From RAM1 sp943372515 (GTDB lineage: Bacteria; Pseudomonadota; Gammaproteobacteria; Burkholderiales; Burkholderiaceae_C): a DNA stretch of 64,000 nt. Positions 56,943 to 64,000 of this stretch are shown piece after piece. The position numbers and the translations under genes are program-made. Position 1 is the first letter of the stretch. Each line of letters begins with the position of its first letter. The DNA lies in the NCBI GenBank assembly GCA_943372515.1, contig CALRYY010000006.1, positions 1 through 64,000 of the forward strand. The letters run 5' to 3'. The notes beneath the pieces are model-generated. The model was not told where the DNA came from. It worked only from the letters and a program-made list of their open reading frames with translations, and made no database searches.

Positions 56943-59786
56943 TCAGGTGGTGTGCACCGCCAACGGGTCCTCGTGCAGGATGCCCAGCGGGGTGGCGTAT
57001 TCGGTGTGCACCTCACCCTCGCCCGTGGCCATCATCTGCGTCTGACAGCCCGGCGGCAAGACGAACTGCGTGTCGTTGTCTTCAAAGCCCCGGTTGTCGA
57101 CCACGATCTTCAACTGGCCGGGCGGGTGCGCCAGGCCGCCGAACTCCAGCACCGGTTGCCAGGGCACCTCCAGTTGCGCCAGGGTCTTCACTTCGTTCAA
57201 CCCTTCGGCGATGAATACCGGGTCCGCCAGGCCGTCGGCCGGTTTCGGCATCAACACGCGGGTGATACCGACGCCCCCCTTGGCCACGGCATGCTGCTGC
57301 AAGGCCTGCCACGCGGCCGGTGTCAAGGCGCACGCCAGGCCCCGGTAGCGCGGGGGCAGGGCGTACAGGTCCAGTGTCTTGCCGTCAGGCGACAGGCAGC
57401 CCAGCAGCGCCTGTGCCGCAGCGCCGGCCACGGACGTGTCCAGCCCGGCGGCCAGGCGCTGCAAGTGCGCCTGCGACGCCAGCGGCACCAGCGCGTTGCG
57501 CAACGCGGCCAGAGCCGGTGCCTCGGCAGGATCGGGTGGGATCACCGGCAACGGCGCCGTTGTGCCGGATTCGCCCGTGCCTGTGGTGGACGGGGATTTG
57601 TCGTCCTGTTTTTCGCGCGAGATCGCCTCGGCAATTTTCTTTTGCAGCCGCTCGTTCCACGCGGCTTGACGTTTCAGCTGGTCCTGCTGTGTCGGCCCGG
57701 CGTGTTCGGCCAGGGACGCGTTGACACGGGCCATGGCTTTTTCGACTGCATCGGGGTCGACGCCCAGCGCCTCCAGCAAGGTCAGCGTGTCGCGGTCAGG
57801 CAGGCCGGCGTCCAGGATGCCGCACATCATCGCCGCCGTGCGCTCCGGGGAGAGTTCCAGCGCGGCCTGTGCGGGCGTGCCGTAGTCGCCTCGCGCGCCC
57901 AGCAGCCTGATCTTGTCCGCCAGCGGCAGGTTGGACGCGGTGATTTCGCGCACATAGGCATGGATCGATGCTTCCGGCGCGGAGGGTGGCCTGACGCGAG
58001 CCATTTTTTCCAGGGTGGGCACGCCGTCGCGCGGCGCCGCCAGCAGGTTCAACAGGTATCCATGGCCCAGCGCGCCGGGCGGGCACGCCAGCAGCGCGCG
58101 CAGATAGGCCGTGGCGGCGGCAGGGTCGCTGCGTTCGCAGGCCAGTTGCAACGCCGGTTTGCCGCTCAGGTCATCGGCCCGCAGGCGGCGCCATTTGTTG
58201 TCGTCGTCCATCTCCGACTCCAGGATGCTGCCAACCCCCAGGCTGATGCTGTCGGCCGCCCCCCGGCTTGCCGCTACCACGAGGAATTTCCCCGTCTGGG
58301 TGTCTTTCAAATCCACGTGCACGCCGGCCTGGTGCGACGGCGCTGCCGGCGCCGGGCCCGTGCGTTGCTCGGGTGGCACCCATCGCACCAGCGAGCCGAG
58401 CTTGGGCGTGCCGGGGAAATACCGGTTCACGGCGTCCGCGGGCAGCCACGTACCCAGGGTACGGTCCAGGAACCATGCGGGGTCATGGGCCACCACGCGC
58501 CGGTGTGTGCTGGTTTCGTTCGGGTCATAGATGTTGAGCACATATTCACGCTGCATCACCCCGCCGTGTTCGCGCTCTTTCACCCGCAGCTCGATGCCCA
58601 GCATGTGGTTGGGCGTGATGGCGGCAAAGCTGCGTGTTTCGCCGGGGCTCATCTGCCGGAGCTGCTGGCTGATCATGGCGCCGAAGTTGTTGGTGTCGAA
58701 CAAGGCCTGCGGCCGGGTGCTGTACAGCAGCGCTTCTTCCTCGCGGATGGTGTCGTCGGTGACGCGCTGCTGAATGTCGCTGGTGCTCTGGAAGGTGTTG
58801 TAAGGAAAGGGCTTGCCGGCCTGCTTGCTGTCCGGCGGCGCCTGCTCCTTCGCCTGACGGTGGGCGTGGCGCTCCATCAGCCACAGGGTGCCCAGTGTGC
58901 GGCACAGGATGTCGTCGCCACTTTGTTCCAGGATGGACGTCGTGACCGAGCCGAACTTGCTTTCGCCGTTCAGCTGCATGCGCACGTTCAACTCCTGCGG
59001 CAGCAAGCTCCCGGTGGTGTGGTGGTAGGCCGCGCCGGCCAGGGTGACGGGGGCTCCGATCTGCTGGCCTTTGCCGTCCACGTACAGGACCCGGGACTTG
59101 TGCAGGGCGACATCGGGCACGTTCGCCCGGACCTCGCTGCCGGCCGGCGCGTGGATCGTCAGGTCCGACACAGGGCCTTCGATTTCGATGAACAGGCGCC
59201 CGGGATGCGAGGGTTGCAACTGACCCAGATCCAGCGTGCCGGTGCCCTGGCCGGGCGGCAACATGATGTGAACGTGCTGCAGGTCAGGCAGGCGCGACAG
59301 GCTCGTGAGCAGCGCCCTCGGATCCACCTGTGGCGGCAGGGTCACTTTGGTGATGCCCGTGCCGTTTTGTTGCAGCACATACTCGTTCAGTGCTGTCCAG
59401 GCCTCGGGCGCAAAGGCAACCAGGTCCGCCCAGCGCAGCCGCAGCCCGGTGCCCGGCTGCGCGCTGGTCAGGGACTTCTGGTCATCGCTGCAGAACGAAT
59501 CCAGATCTGTTTCCATGAACCACATCAGGTTGAGTTGCGTCCCAGTGAGGCATTCGTCCATCGCTGAGATGGCGCCCAGGGCGCGGGCCTGGCTGCCCTC
59601 GGACAGCGGGCCGCCAGCGGCCTGCTGGAAAGCATCCAGGCAAAGCTGGGTCAGGCTGGCGGCATGATCGGGCTCGGAGCCCTCTGACGATCCGTCCAGC
59701 GCAAAAGGCCCGTCATGCGGTTGTGGTGTGGCAGAACGTGAAACCGACAGCGCCGAAGCAGGGCGGGAGCAAGGGGGAGTGTCCAT
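56943..59786 (-). CDS. ShET2/OspD-like candidate type III effector
   Basis: 947 residues from ATG at 59786, with AAAGG upstream. The N-terminus (MDTPPCSRPASALSVSRSAT) is Ser/Pro-rich and lacks a Sec signal. Residues ~285-470 resemble the ShET2/OspD enterotoxin family: LFDTNNFGAMISQQLRQM, ITPNHMLGIELRVK and VLNIYDPNETSTHRRVV. Cys295, His394 and Asp421 are in the order of a papain-like triad. An ankyrin-like stretch (DLSGKPALQLACERSD) follows near 580. A ~120-residue module near 115-245 recurs near 813-945. Known relatives are injected by type III secretion into host cells. The gene follows metG across a 120-bp lower-GC gap. The assignment is from remembered motifs and needs a profile search. 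Confidence 0.7.
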   Translation of the reverse strand: MDTPPCSRPASALSVSRSATPQPHDGPFALDGSSEGSEPDHAASLTQLCLDAFQQAAGGPLSEGSQARALGAISAMDECLTGTQLNLMWFMETDLDSFCSDDQKSLTSAQPGTGLRLRWADLVAFAPEAWTALNEYVLQQNGTGITKVTLPPQVDPRALLTSLSRLPDLQHVHIMLPPGQGTGTLDLGQLQPSHPGRLFIEIEGPVSDLTIHAPAGSEVRANVPDVALHKSRVLYVDGKGQQIGAPVTLAGAAYHHTTGSLLPQELNVRMQLNGESKFGSVTTSILEQSGDDILCRTLGTLWLMERHAHRQAKEQAPPDSKQAGKPFPYNTFQSTSDIQQRVTDDTIREEEALLYSTRPQALFDTNNFGAMISQQLRQMSPGETRSFAAITPNHMLGIELRVKEREHGGVMQREYVLNIYDPNETSTHRRVVAHDPAWFLDRTLGTWLPADAVNRYFPGTPKLGSLVRWVPPEQRTGPAPAAPSHQAGVHVDLKDTQTGKFLVVAASRGAADSISLGVGSILESEMDDDNKWRRLRADDLSGKPALQLACERSDPAAATAYLRALLACPPGALGHGYLLNLLAAPRDGVPTLEKMARVRPPSAPEASIHAYVREITASNLPLADKIRLLGARGDYGTPAQAALELSPERTAAMMCGILDAGLPDRDTLTLLEALGVDPDAVEKAMARVNASLAEHAGPTQQDQLKRQAAWNERLQKKIAEAISREKQDDKSPSTTGTGESGTTAPLPVIPPDPAEAPALAALRNALVPLASQAHLQRLAAGLDTSVAGAAAQALLGCLSPDGKTLDLYALPPRYRGLACALTPAAWQALQQHAVAKGGVGITRVLMPKPADGLADPVFIAEGLNEVKTLAQLEVPWQPVLEFGGLAHPPGQLKIVVDNRGFEDNDTQFVLPPGCQTQMMATGEGEVHTEYATPLGILHEDPLAVHTT

Positions 59787-59906
59787 GGTCAGCCTTTCTG
59801 GCTGGCAGGCGGCTGGTGAACTCCCTGGCAAGGGCTTTTGCTTTAAACCGTTGCCATGATGCGTGCCTCGAAGGCTGAATGTAACTATCCGTACGTCTTG
59901 ATCGTC

Positions 59907-61943
59907 TCAGCGCACCCGCATGCCCGGCTGCGCGCCCGCCGTGGGCTCCAGCACGTAGATGCCGGGGTTGGCTTTCTCGTCACCGTGGCTGGCGGCCAGC
60001 ACCATGCCTTCGCTCACGCCGAACTTCATCTTGCGCGGCGCCAGGTTGGCGACCATCACCGTGTGTTTGCCGACCAGGTCCGCAGGCTTGTAGGCGCTGG
60101 CGATGCCGCTGAACACGTTGCGCGTGCGGCCCTCACCCACGTCCAGCGTCAGGCGCAGCAGCTTGGTGGAGCCTTCCACCGCTTCGCAGTTGACGATCTT
60201 TGCGATGCGCAGGTCGATCCTGGTGAAGTCATCAATCGTGATGGTGGGAGCCAGTTCTTCACCGCCGGGCGTGAGCTTTTCGGGCTCGGGTTCGGCCGGC
60301 GCTTCAAACAGCGCATCCAGCTGCTTCACATCCACGCGCTGCATCAAATGCTCGTACTTGCCCACCGTGTGGCCCGCGCCCAGCGGGGTGGCGGCGTTGC
60401 CCCAACCCAGCGGCGCGCATTGCAAAAATGCTTCGGCCTGCGCAGCCAGTGCCGGCAGCACGGGCTTCAGGCACGCCGTCAGCAGCTTGAACATCTCCAG
60501 GCACCAGCTGCCCACGGCCGCGGCTTCATCGGCCTTGCCTTCCTTGGTGAGCTTCCACGGTGCGGCGGCGTCAAACGCGGTGTTCACCACGTCGGCCACG
60601 GCCATGATCTCGCGCAGGGCGCGGGCGTAGTCGCGCGACTCGTACAGCGCCTTGACACTCGCGGCCAGCGCGGCGGCGTCCACCTCGGCCAGAGACGGCG
60701 CTGCCACCAGTTGGCCCCCCGGCACAAACTTCACCGCCCGGCTGGCAATGTTCACGTACTTGCCGATCAGGTCGCTGTTGACCCGGGCCATGAAGTCGTC
60801 GGGGTTGAAGTCGATGTCTTCGTTGCGGCCGTTGAGCTTGGCGGCCAGGTAATAGCGCAGCCATTCCGGGTTCATGCCCAGGCTCAGGTACTTCAGCGGG
60901 TCCAGGCCGGTGCCGCGGCTCTTGCTCATCTTCTCGCCGTTGTTCACCGTCAGAAAGCCGTGCACAAAAATCTGGTTGGGCACCTTGCGGCCGCTGAAGT
61001 GCAGCATGGCGGGCCAGAACAGCGTGTGGAAGGTGATGATGTCCTTGCCGATGAAGTGGTACTGCTCCACGGTGGGGTCGGCGATGAAGGCGTCATAGTC
61101 CACGCCAATCTTGCCCAGGTAGTTCTTGAGCGAGGCCAGGTAGCCCACCGGCGCGTCCAGCCACACATAAAAGTACTTGCCGGGCGCGTCGGGGATCTCA
61201 ATGCCAAAGTACGGCGCGTCGCGGCTGATGTCCCAGTCGCCCATCGCCGTCTTGCCGTTTTCATCGGGCACCAGCCATTCGCTGATCTTGTTCAGCACCT
61301 CGGTCTGCACCGCGCCGCTGTTGGTCCAGGTGTTCAGAAAGCTCAGGCAGCGCGGGTCCGACAGCTTGAAGAAGAAATGCTCCGACGTTTTCAGCACCGG
61401 CGTGGCGCCCGACAGGGCCGAATACGGGTTGATCAGGTCCGTGGGGCTGTAGACCTTGGAGCAGACCTCGCAGTTGTCGCCGTACTGGTCCTTGGCGTGG
61501 CAGTTGGGGCATTCGCCCTTGATGAACCGGTCGGGCAGGAACATGTTCTTTTCGGGGTCAAAGAACTGTTCAATCGTCTTGCTGGAAATCAGCCCATTGG
61601 CCTTCAGGTCGCGGTAAATCTGCTGGGCCAGCTCGTGGTTCTCGGGCGCGTCGGTGCTGTGCCAGTTGTCAAACGCGATGTGAAAGCCGTCCAGGTATTC
61701 CTTGCGGCCCGCGGCAATGCCGGCCACAAAGGCCTGCGGCGTCACACCGGCCTTTTCAGCCGCAATCATGATCGGCGCGCCGTGGGCGTCGTCGGCGCAC
61801 ACAAAATGCACCTGGCTGCCCTGCATGCGCTGGTGGCGCACCCAGATGTCGGCCTGGATGTACTCCATGATGTGGCCGATGTGGAACTTGCCGTTGGCGT
61901 AGGGCAGGGCGGTGGTGACAAAGAGCTTGCGCTGGGCAGACAT
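59907..61943 (-). CDS. metG: Methionyl-tRNA synthetase
   Basis: 678 residues. The HIGH motif (FHIGHIMEY, His21) and KMSKS (GEKMSKSRGTG, ~residue 340) mark the class I catalytic core. The zinc knuckle reads CPNCHAKDQYGDNCEVC. The C-terminal ~105 residues (DDFTRIDLRIAKIVNCEAVEGSTKLL) are the dimerising tRNA-binding domain. It charges tRNA-Met. Divergent from apbC with a 108-bp gap, an arrangement frequent in beta- and gamma-proteobacteria. Confidence 0.97.
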   Translation of the reverse strand: MSAQRKLFVTTALPYANGKFHIGHIMEYIQADIWVRHQRMQGSQVHFVCADDAHGAPIMIAAEKAGVTPQAFVAGIAAGRKEYLDGFHIAFDNWHSTDAPENHELAQQIYRDLKANGLISSKTIEQFFDPEKNMFLPDRFIKGECPNCHAKDQYGDNCEVCSKVYSPTDLINPYSALSGATPVLKTSEHFFFKLSDPRCLSFLNTWTNSGAVQTEVLNKISEWLVPDENGKTAMGDWDISRDAPYFGIEIPDAPGKYFYVWLDAPVGYLASLKNYLGKIGVDYDAFIADPTVEQYHFIGKDIITFHTLFWPAMLHFSGRKVPNQIFVHGFLTVNNGEKMSKSRGTGLDPLKYLSLGMNPEWLRYYLAAKLNGRNEDIDFNPDDFMARVNSDLIGKYVNIASRAVKFVPGGQLVAAPSLAEVDAAALAASVKALYESRDYARALREIMAVADVVNTAFDAAAPWKLTKEGKADEAAAVGSWCLEMFKLLTACLKPVLPALAAQAEAFLQCAPLGWGNAATPLGAGHTVGKYEHLMQRVDVKQLDALFEAPAEPEPEKLTPGGEELAPTITIDDFTRIDLRIAKIVNCEAVEGSTKLLRLTLDVGEGRTRNVFSGIASAYKPADLVGKHTVMVANLAPRKMKFGVSEGMVLAASHGDEKANPGIYVLEPTAGAQPGMRVR

Positions 61944-62051
61944 GACGGGGGGCTTCTACTTGGGGAAACCACTGATTTTAGGAGTTATCGCTAAACTGCC
62001 CCATCGTTTCCATGCCCTGTTGTCCCCCCAAGCGCCCCAACAAGTCACACC

Positions 62052-63140
62052 ATGCCCACCCCAGACCAGCTCCTGCAAGCCCTGCAAACCGTCATTGACC
62101 CCAACACGGGCAAAGACTTTGTGTCCACCAAGGCCCTGAAAAACCTGCAGGTGCACGGCGGCGAGGTGTCGTTTGACGTGGAGCTGGGCTACCCCGCCAA
62201 AAGCCAGTTCCCCGCGCTGCGCTCGGCTCTGGTGGCCGCCGCCAAAACCGTGGCCGGTGTAGACAACGTGTCGGCCACCCTGAGCAGCAAGGTCGTGGCC
62301 CATGCCGCCCAGCGCGGCGTGAACCTGATGCCGGGCGTGAAGAACGTGATTGCCGTGGCATCGGGCAAGGGCGGCGTGGGCAAGAGCACCACGGCTGTGA
62401 ACCTGGCGCTGGCCCTGGCGGCCGAGGGTGCTTCGGTGGGCCTGCTGGACGCCGACATCTACGGCCCCAGCCAGCCCATGATGACCGGCACCAGCGGCAA
62501 ACCCGAAACGCTGGACGGCAAAACCATGGAGCCCAAGATCGGCCACGGCCTGCAGGTCAATTCCATCGGCTTTCTGGTGGGTGAAGACCAGGCCATGGTC
62601 TGGCGCGGCCCCATGGCCAGCCAGGCGCTGGAGCAGCTGATCACGCAGACCAACTGGAAAGACCTGGACTATCTGATTGTGGACATGCCCCCGGGCACGG
62701 GCGACATCCAGCTCACGCTGTGCCAGAAGGTGCCGCTGACCGGCGCGGTGATCGTCACCACGCCGCAAGACATTGCGCTGATTGACGCGCGCAAGGGCAT
62801 CAAGATGTTTGAAAAGGTGGGCGTGCCCATCTTGGGCATTGTGGAAAACATGGCTGTGCACGTGTGCAGCGCCTGCGGCCACCTGGAACACATCTTTGGC
62901 GTGGACGGCGGGCAAAAGATGGCGGCCGAATACAAGATGGATTATTTGGGTGCGCTGCCCCTGTCCATGAGCATCCGCCTGCAGGCCGACAGCGGCAAGC
63001 CCACCGTGGTGGCCGAGCCCGACAGCGACGCGGCCCGCCTGTATGGCGACATCGCGCGCAAGCTGGCGATCAAGGTCGCGCAAAAGGCCAAGGACTTTTC
63101 GTCCAAGTTCCCGACCATCACGATTTCCAAAAACACCTGA
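62052..63140 (+). CDS. apbC: Iron-sulfur cluster carrier protein ApbC/Mrp
   Basis: 362 residues. An N-terminal DUF59/MIP18 domain (~1-90, LLQALQTVIDPNTGKDFVS) precedes the P-loop ATPase with deviant Walker A ASGKGGVGKSTTAVNLA. The cluster-binding pair CSAC in MAVHVCSACGH is intact. ApbC carries [4Fe-4S] clusters to apo-proteins in the cytoplasm. Divergent from metG; the LysR gene follows 17 bp later. Confidence 0.95.
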   Translation: MPTPDQLLQALQTVIDPNTGKDFVSTKALKNLQVHGGEVSFDVELGYPAKSQFPALRSALVAAAKTVAGVDNVSATLSSKVVAHAAQRGVNLMPGVKNVIAVASGKGGVGKSTTAVNLALALAAEGASVGLLDADIYGPSQPMMTGTSGKPETLDGKTMEPKIGHGLQVNSIGFLVGEDQAMVWRGPMASQALEQLITQTNWKDLDYLIVDMPPGTGDIQLTLCQKVPLTGAVIVTTPQDIALIDARKGIKMFEKVGVPILGIVENMAVHVCSACGHLEHIFGVDGGQKMAAEYKMDYLGALPLSMSIRLQADSGKPTVVAEPDSDAARLYGDIARKLAIKVAQKAKDFSSKFPTITISKNT

Positions 63141-63157
63141 GCAAATAAAAGGCAGCC

Positions 63158-64000
63158 ATGAACCTGCTGGCGTCACTGCGTTACCTGGTGGCCCTGCAGG
63201 AGCACCGCCACTTTGGCCGCGCGGCGCAGGCCTGCCACATCACGCAGCCCGCGCTGTCCAACGCGCTGCGCGCGCTGGAGGGTGAATTTGGCGCGGTGAT
63301 CGTCAAGCGCGGGCGCACCTTTGCCGGCTTTACGCCCGAGGGCGAACGCGTGCTGCAATCTGCCCGCCTGATGCTGCACGAGCGCGAGCTGCTGCAGCAA
63401 GACCTGGCCAGCGTGGCCGGGCGGCCGCAGGGGCGGCTGGTGATTGGCGTGGTGCCGGCGGCCGTGCCGGTGGCGGCGCGCTTTGCCGCGCAGCTGCAGG
63501 CCCTGCACCCGGGTATCACGCCCACGGTGCGGTCCATGAGCTCGCCCGAGATTGAGGCGGGGCTGGACGACCTGATTCTGGACATGGGCCTGGGGTATAC
63601 CGACCGCATGGGCACGGGTGGCGCCAAGCTGGACCAGGTGCCGCAATACGACGAACACTATTGGCTGGTGCGGCGTGCGCCGCAGCCCGCGGGCGCGGGG
63701 CTGTCACTGGGCGGCACCATCAGCTGGGCCGACGCGGCTAAAGAGCCGCTGTGCCTGCTGACGCCCGAAATGCACAACCGCACCATCGTGGACGGCGCCT
63801 TTGCCGCCGCAGGCGTGACGGTGACCCCTGCCATGGAAACCAATTCCATCCTCACACTCGCGCTGGCCGTGCTGGAAGGCCAGGTGTGCAGCGTGGTGCC
63901 CGGCGCGGTACTGGGTGCCGTGATGGCCTGGCGCGAGCTGCAGGCATTGGCGCTGGTGGCGCCCGAGCTGCAAACGCCGGTGGGGTTCATGCTGGTGCGG
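63158..64000 (+). CDS. LysR family transcriptional regulator, 3' end cut by window
   Basis: At least 281 residues, with AAAAGG before the ATG; the frame is open at the window end. The N-terminal helix-turn-helix (LRYLVALQEHRHFGRAAQACHITQPALSNALRALEG) is typical of LysR. The effector-binding domain from ~90 (GRLVIGVVPAAVPVAARF) follows. The target and ligand cannot be judged because the downstream neighbour is outside the window. Confidence 0.93.
   Translation, partial: MNLLASLRYLVALQEHRHFGRAAQACHITQPALSNALRALEGEFGAVIVKRGRTFAGFTPEGERVLQSARLMLHERELLQQDLASVAGRPQGRLVIGVVPAAVPVAARFAAQLQALHPGITPTVRSMSSPEIEAGLDDLILDMGLGYTDRMGTGGAKLDQVPQYDEHYWLVRRAPQPAGAGLSLGGTISWADAAKEPLCLLTPEMHNRTIVDGAFAAAGVTVTPAMETNSILTLALAVLEGQVCSVVPGAVLGAVMAWRELQALALVAPELQTPVGFMLVR

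Noticed and set aside
56682..59567. 961-codon plus-strand frame opposite the ShET2-like gene
   Set aside because: Translation is Arg/Gln/His-rich with no motif; the minus-strand frame has a ribosome-binding site and recognisable domains.
59787..59906. Possible PIP box (TTCGB-N15-TTCGB) before the ShET2-like gene
   Set aside because: One TTCGA half is present on the minus strand but the second half at N15 reads AACGG. Upstream of the 52545 gene no matching pair was found either.
59856..61994. 712-codon plus-strand frame opposite metG, and 406 codons opposite apbC at 61956-63176
   Set aside because: Both are mirror frames of housekeeping enzymes whose motifs are intact.

Overview
The window is about 66% G+C, densely packed with genes, and looks like a chromosomal segment of a betaproteobacterium in Burkholderiales, most likely Comamonadaceae (Acidovorax-like). 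The evidence is two Bug/TctC-type solute-binding proteins, DUF3460 fused to scpA by a GTGA overlap, the gpmA-ctp-moeB / rhodanese-grxC-secB-gpsA neighbourhood, and a folE-BLUF pair. The family placement is inference from gene content. No rRNA, tRNA, CRISPR array or insertion sequence was recognised. No gene-free stretch exceeds about 300 bases. The longest is 33350-33643, which holds a palindrome and little else.

Layout. (1) 1-6405: end of a DUF2269 membrane protein, a Fic protein with a non-canonical active site behind a repeated operator-like element, an ATP-dependent DNA ligase of the DNA-damage type, DUF1801, then folE, a BLUF photoreceptor, DUF429 and a GNAT acetyltransferase. (2) 6418-18515 (minus strand): a 3101-residue RTX protein with an N-terminal class-3 lipase domain. 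It is preceded by a tandem array of three paralogous lipoprotein genes alternating with two truncated copies of the lipase head. This lower-GC accessory block is the most interesting part of the window and looks like a toxin-immunity locus that grew by unit duplication. (3) 18639-24228: a tight SulP-sulfatase-Bug-Bug operon facing a divergent MarR regulator, with a clear palindrome between them. (4) 24225-26678: Lhr-type helicase of the ligase-associated repair family, about 21 kb from the ligase.

(5) 26800-33796: an envelope/stress cluster (CsbD, two BON proteins, DUF1328, DUF883, YqjE- and YqjK-like proteins, a zinc-binding peptidase). Two response regulators and a CHASE3-type histidine kinase sit next to it, and several intergenic gaps share a TGTAGGA/TCCTACA motif. 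(6) 33807-41130: housekeeping genes (AsmA, MoeB/ThiF, S41 protease, gpmA, rhodanese, grxC, secB, gpsA). (7) 41137-46560: a choloylglycine-hydrolase-family enzyme and a large secreted glycine-rich DUF11 protein. (8) 46635-52412: thioredoxin, nadC-nadA, a small family of unknown function flanked by strong dyads, nadB, scpA and DUF3460. (9) 52545-59786: two effector-like proteins of about 820 and 950 residues flank a SulP transporter and a small lipoprotein. One is Ser/Pro-rich and the other resembles the ShET2/OspD family; no secretion apparatus is in the window. (10) 59907-64000: metG, apbC and a LysR regulator cut by the window end.

Many genes overlap by ATGA, GTGA or TTGA, indicating translational coupling. 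Several starts were moved from the longest frame on the basis of ribosome-binding sites, overlaps or the catalytic N-terminal residue. Function calls rest on motif recognition by eye, not on database searches.
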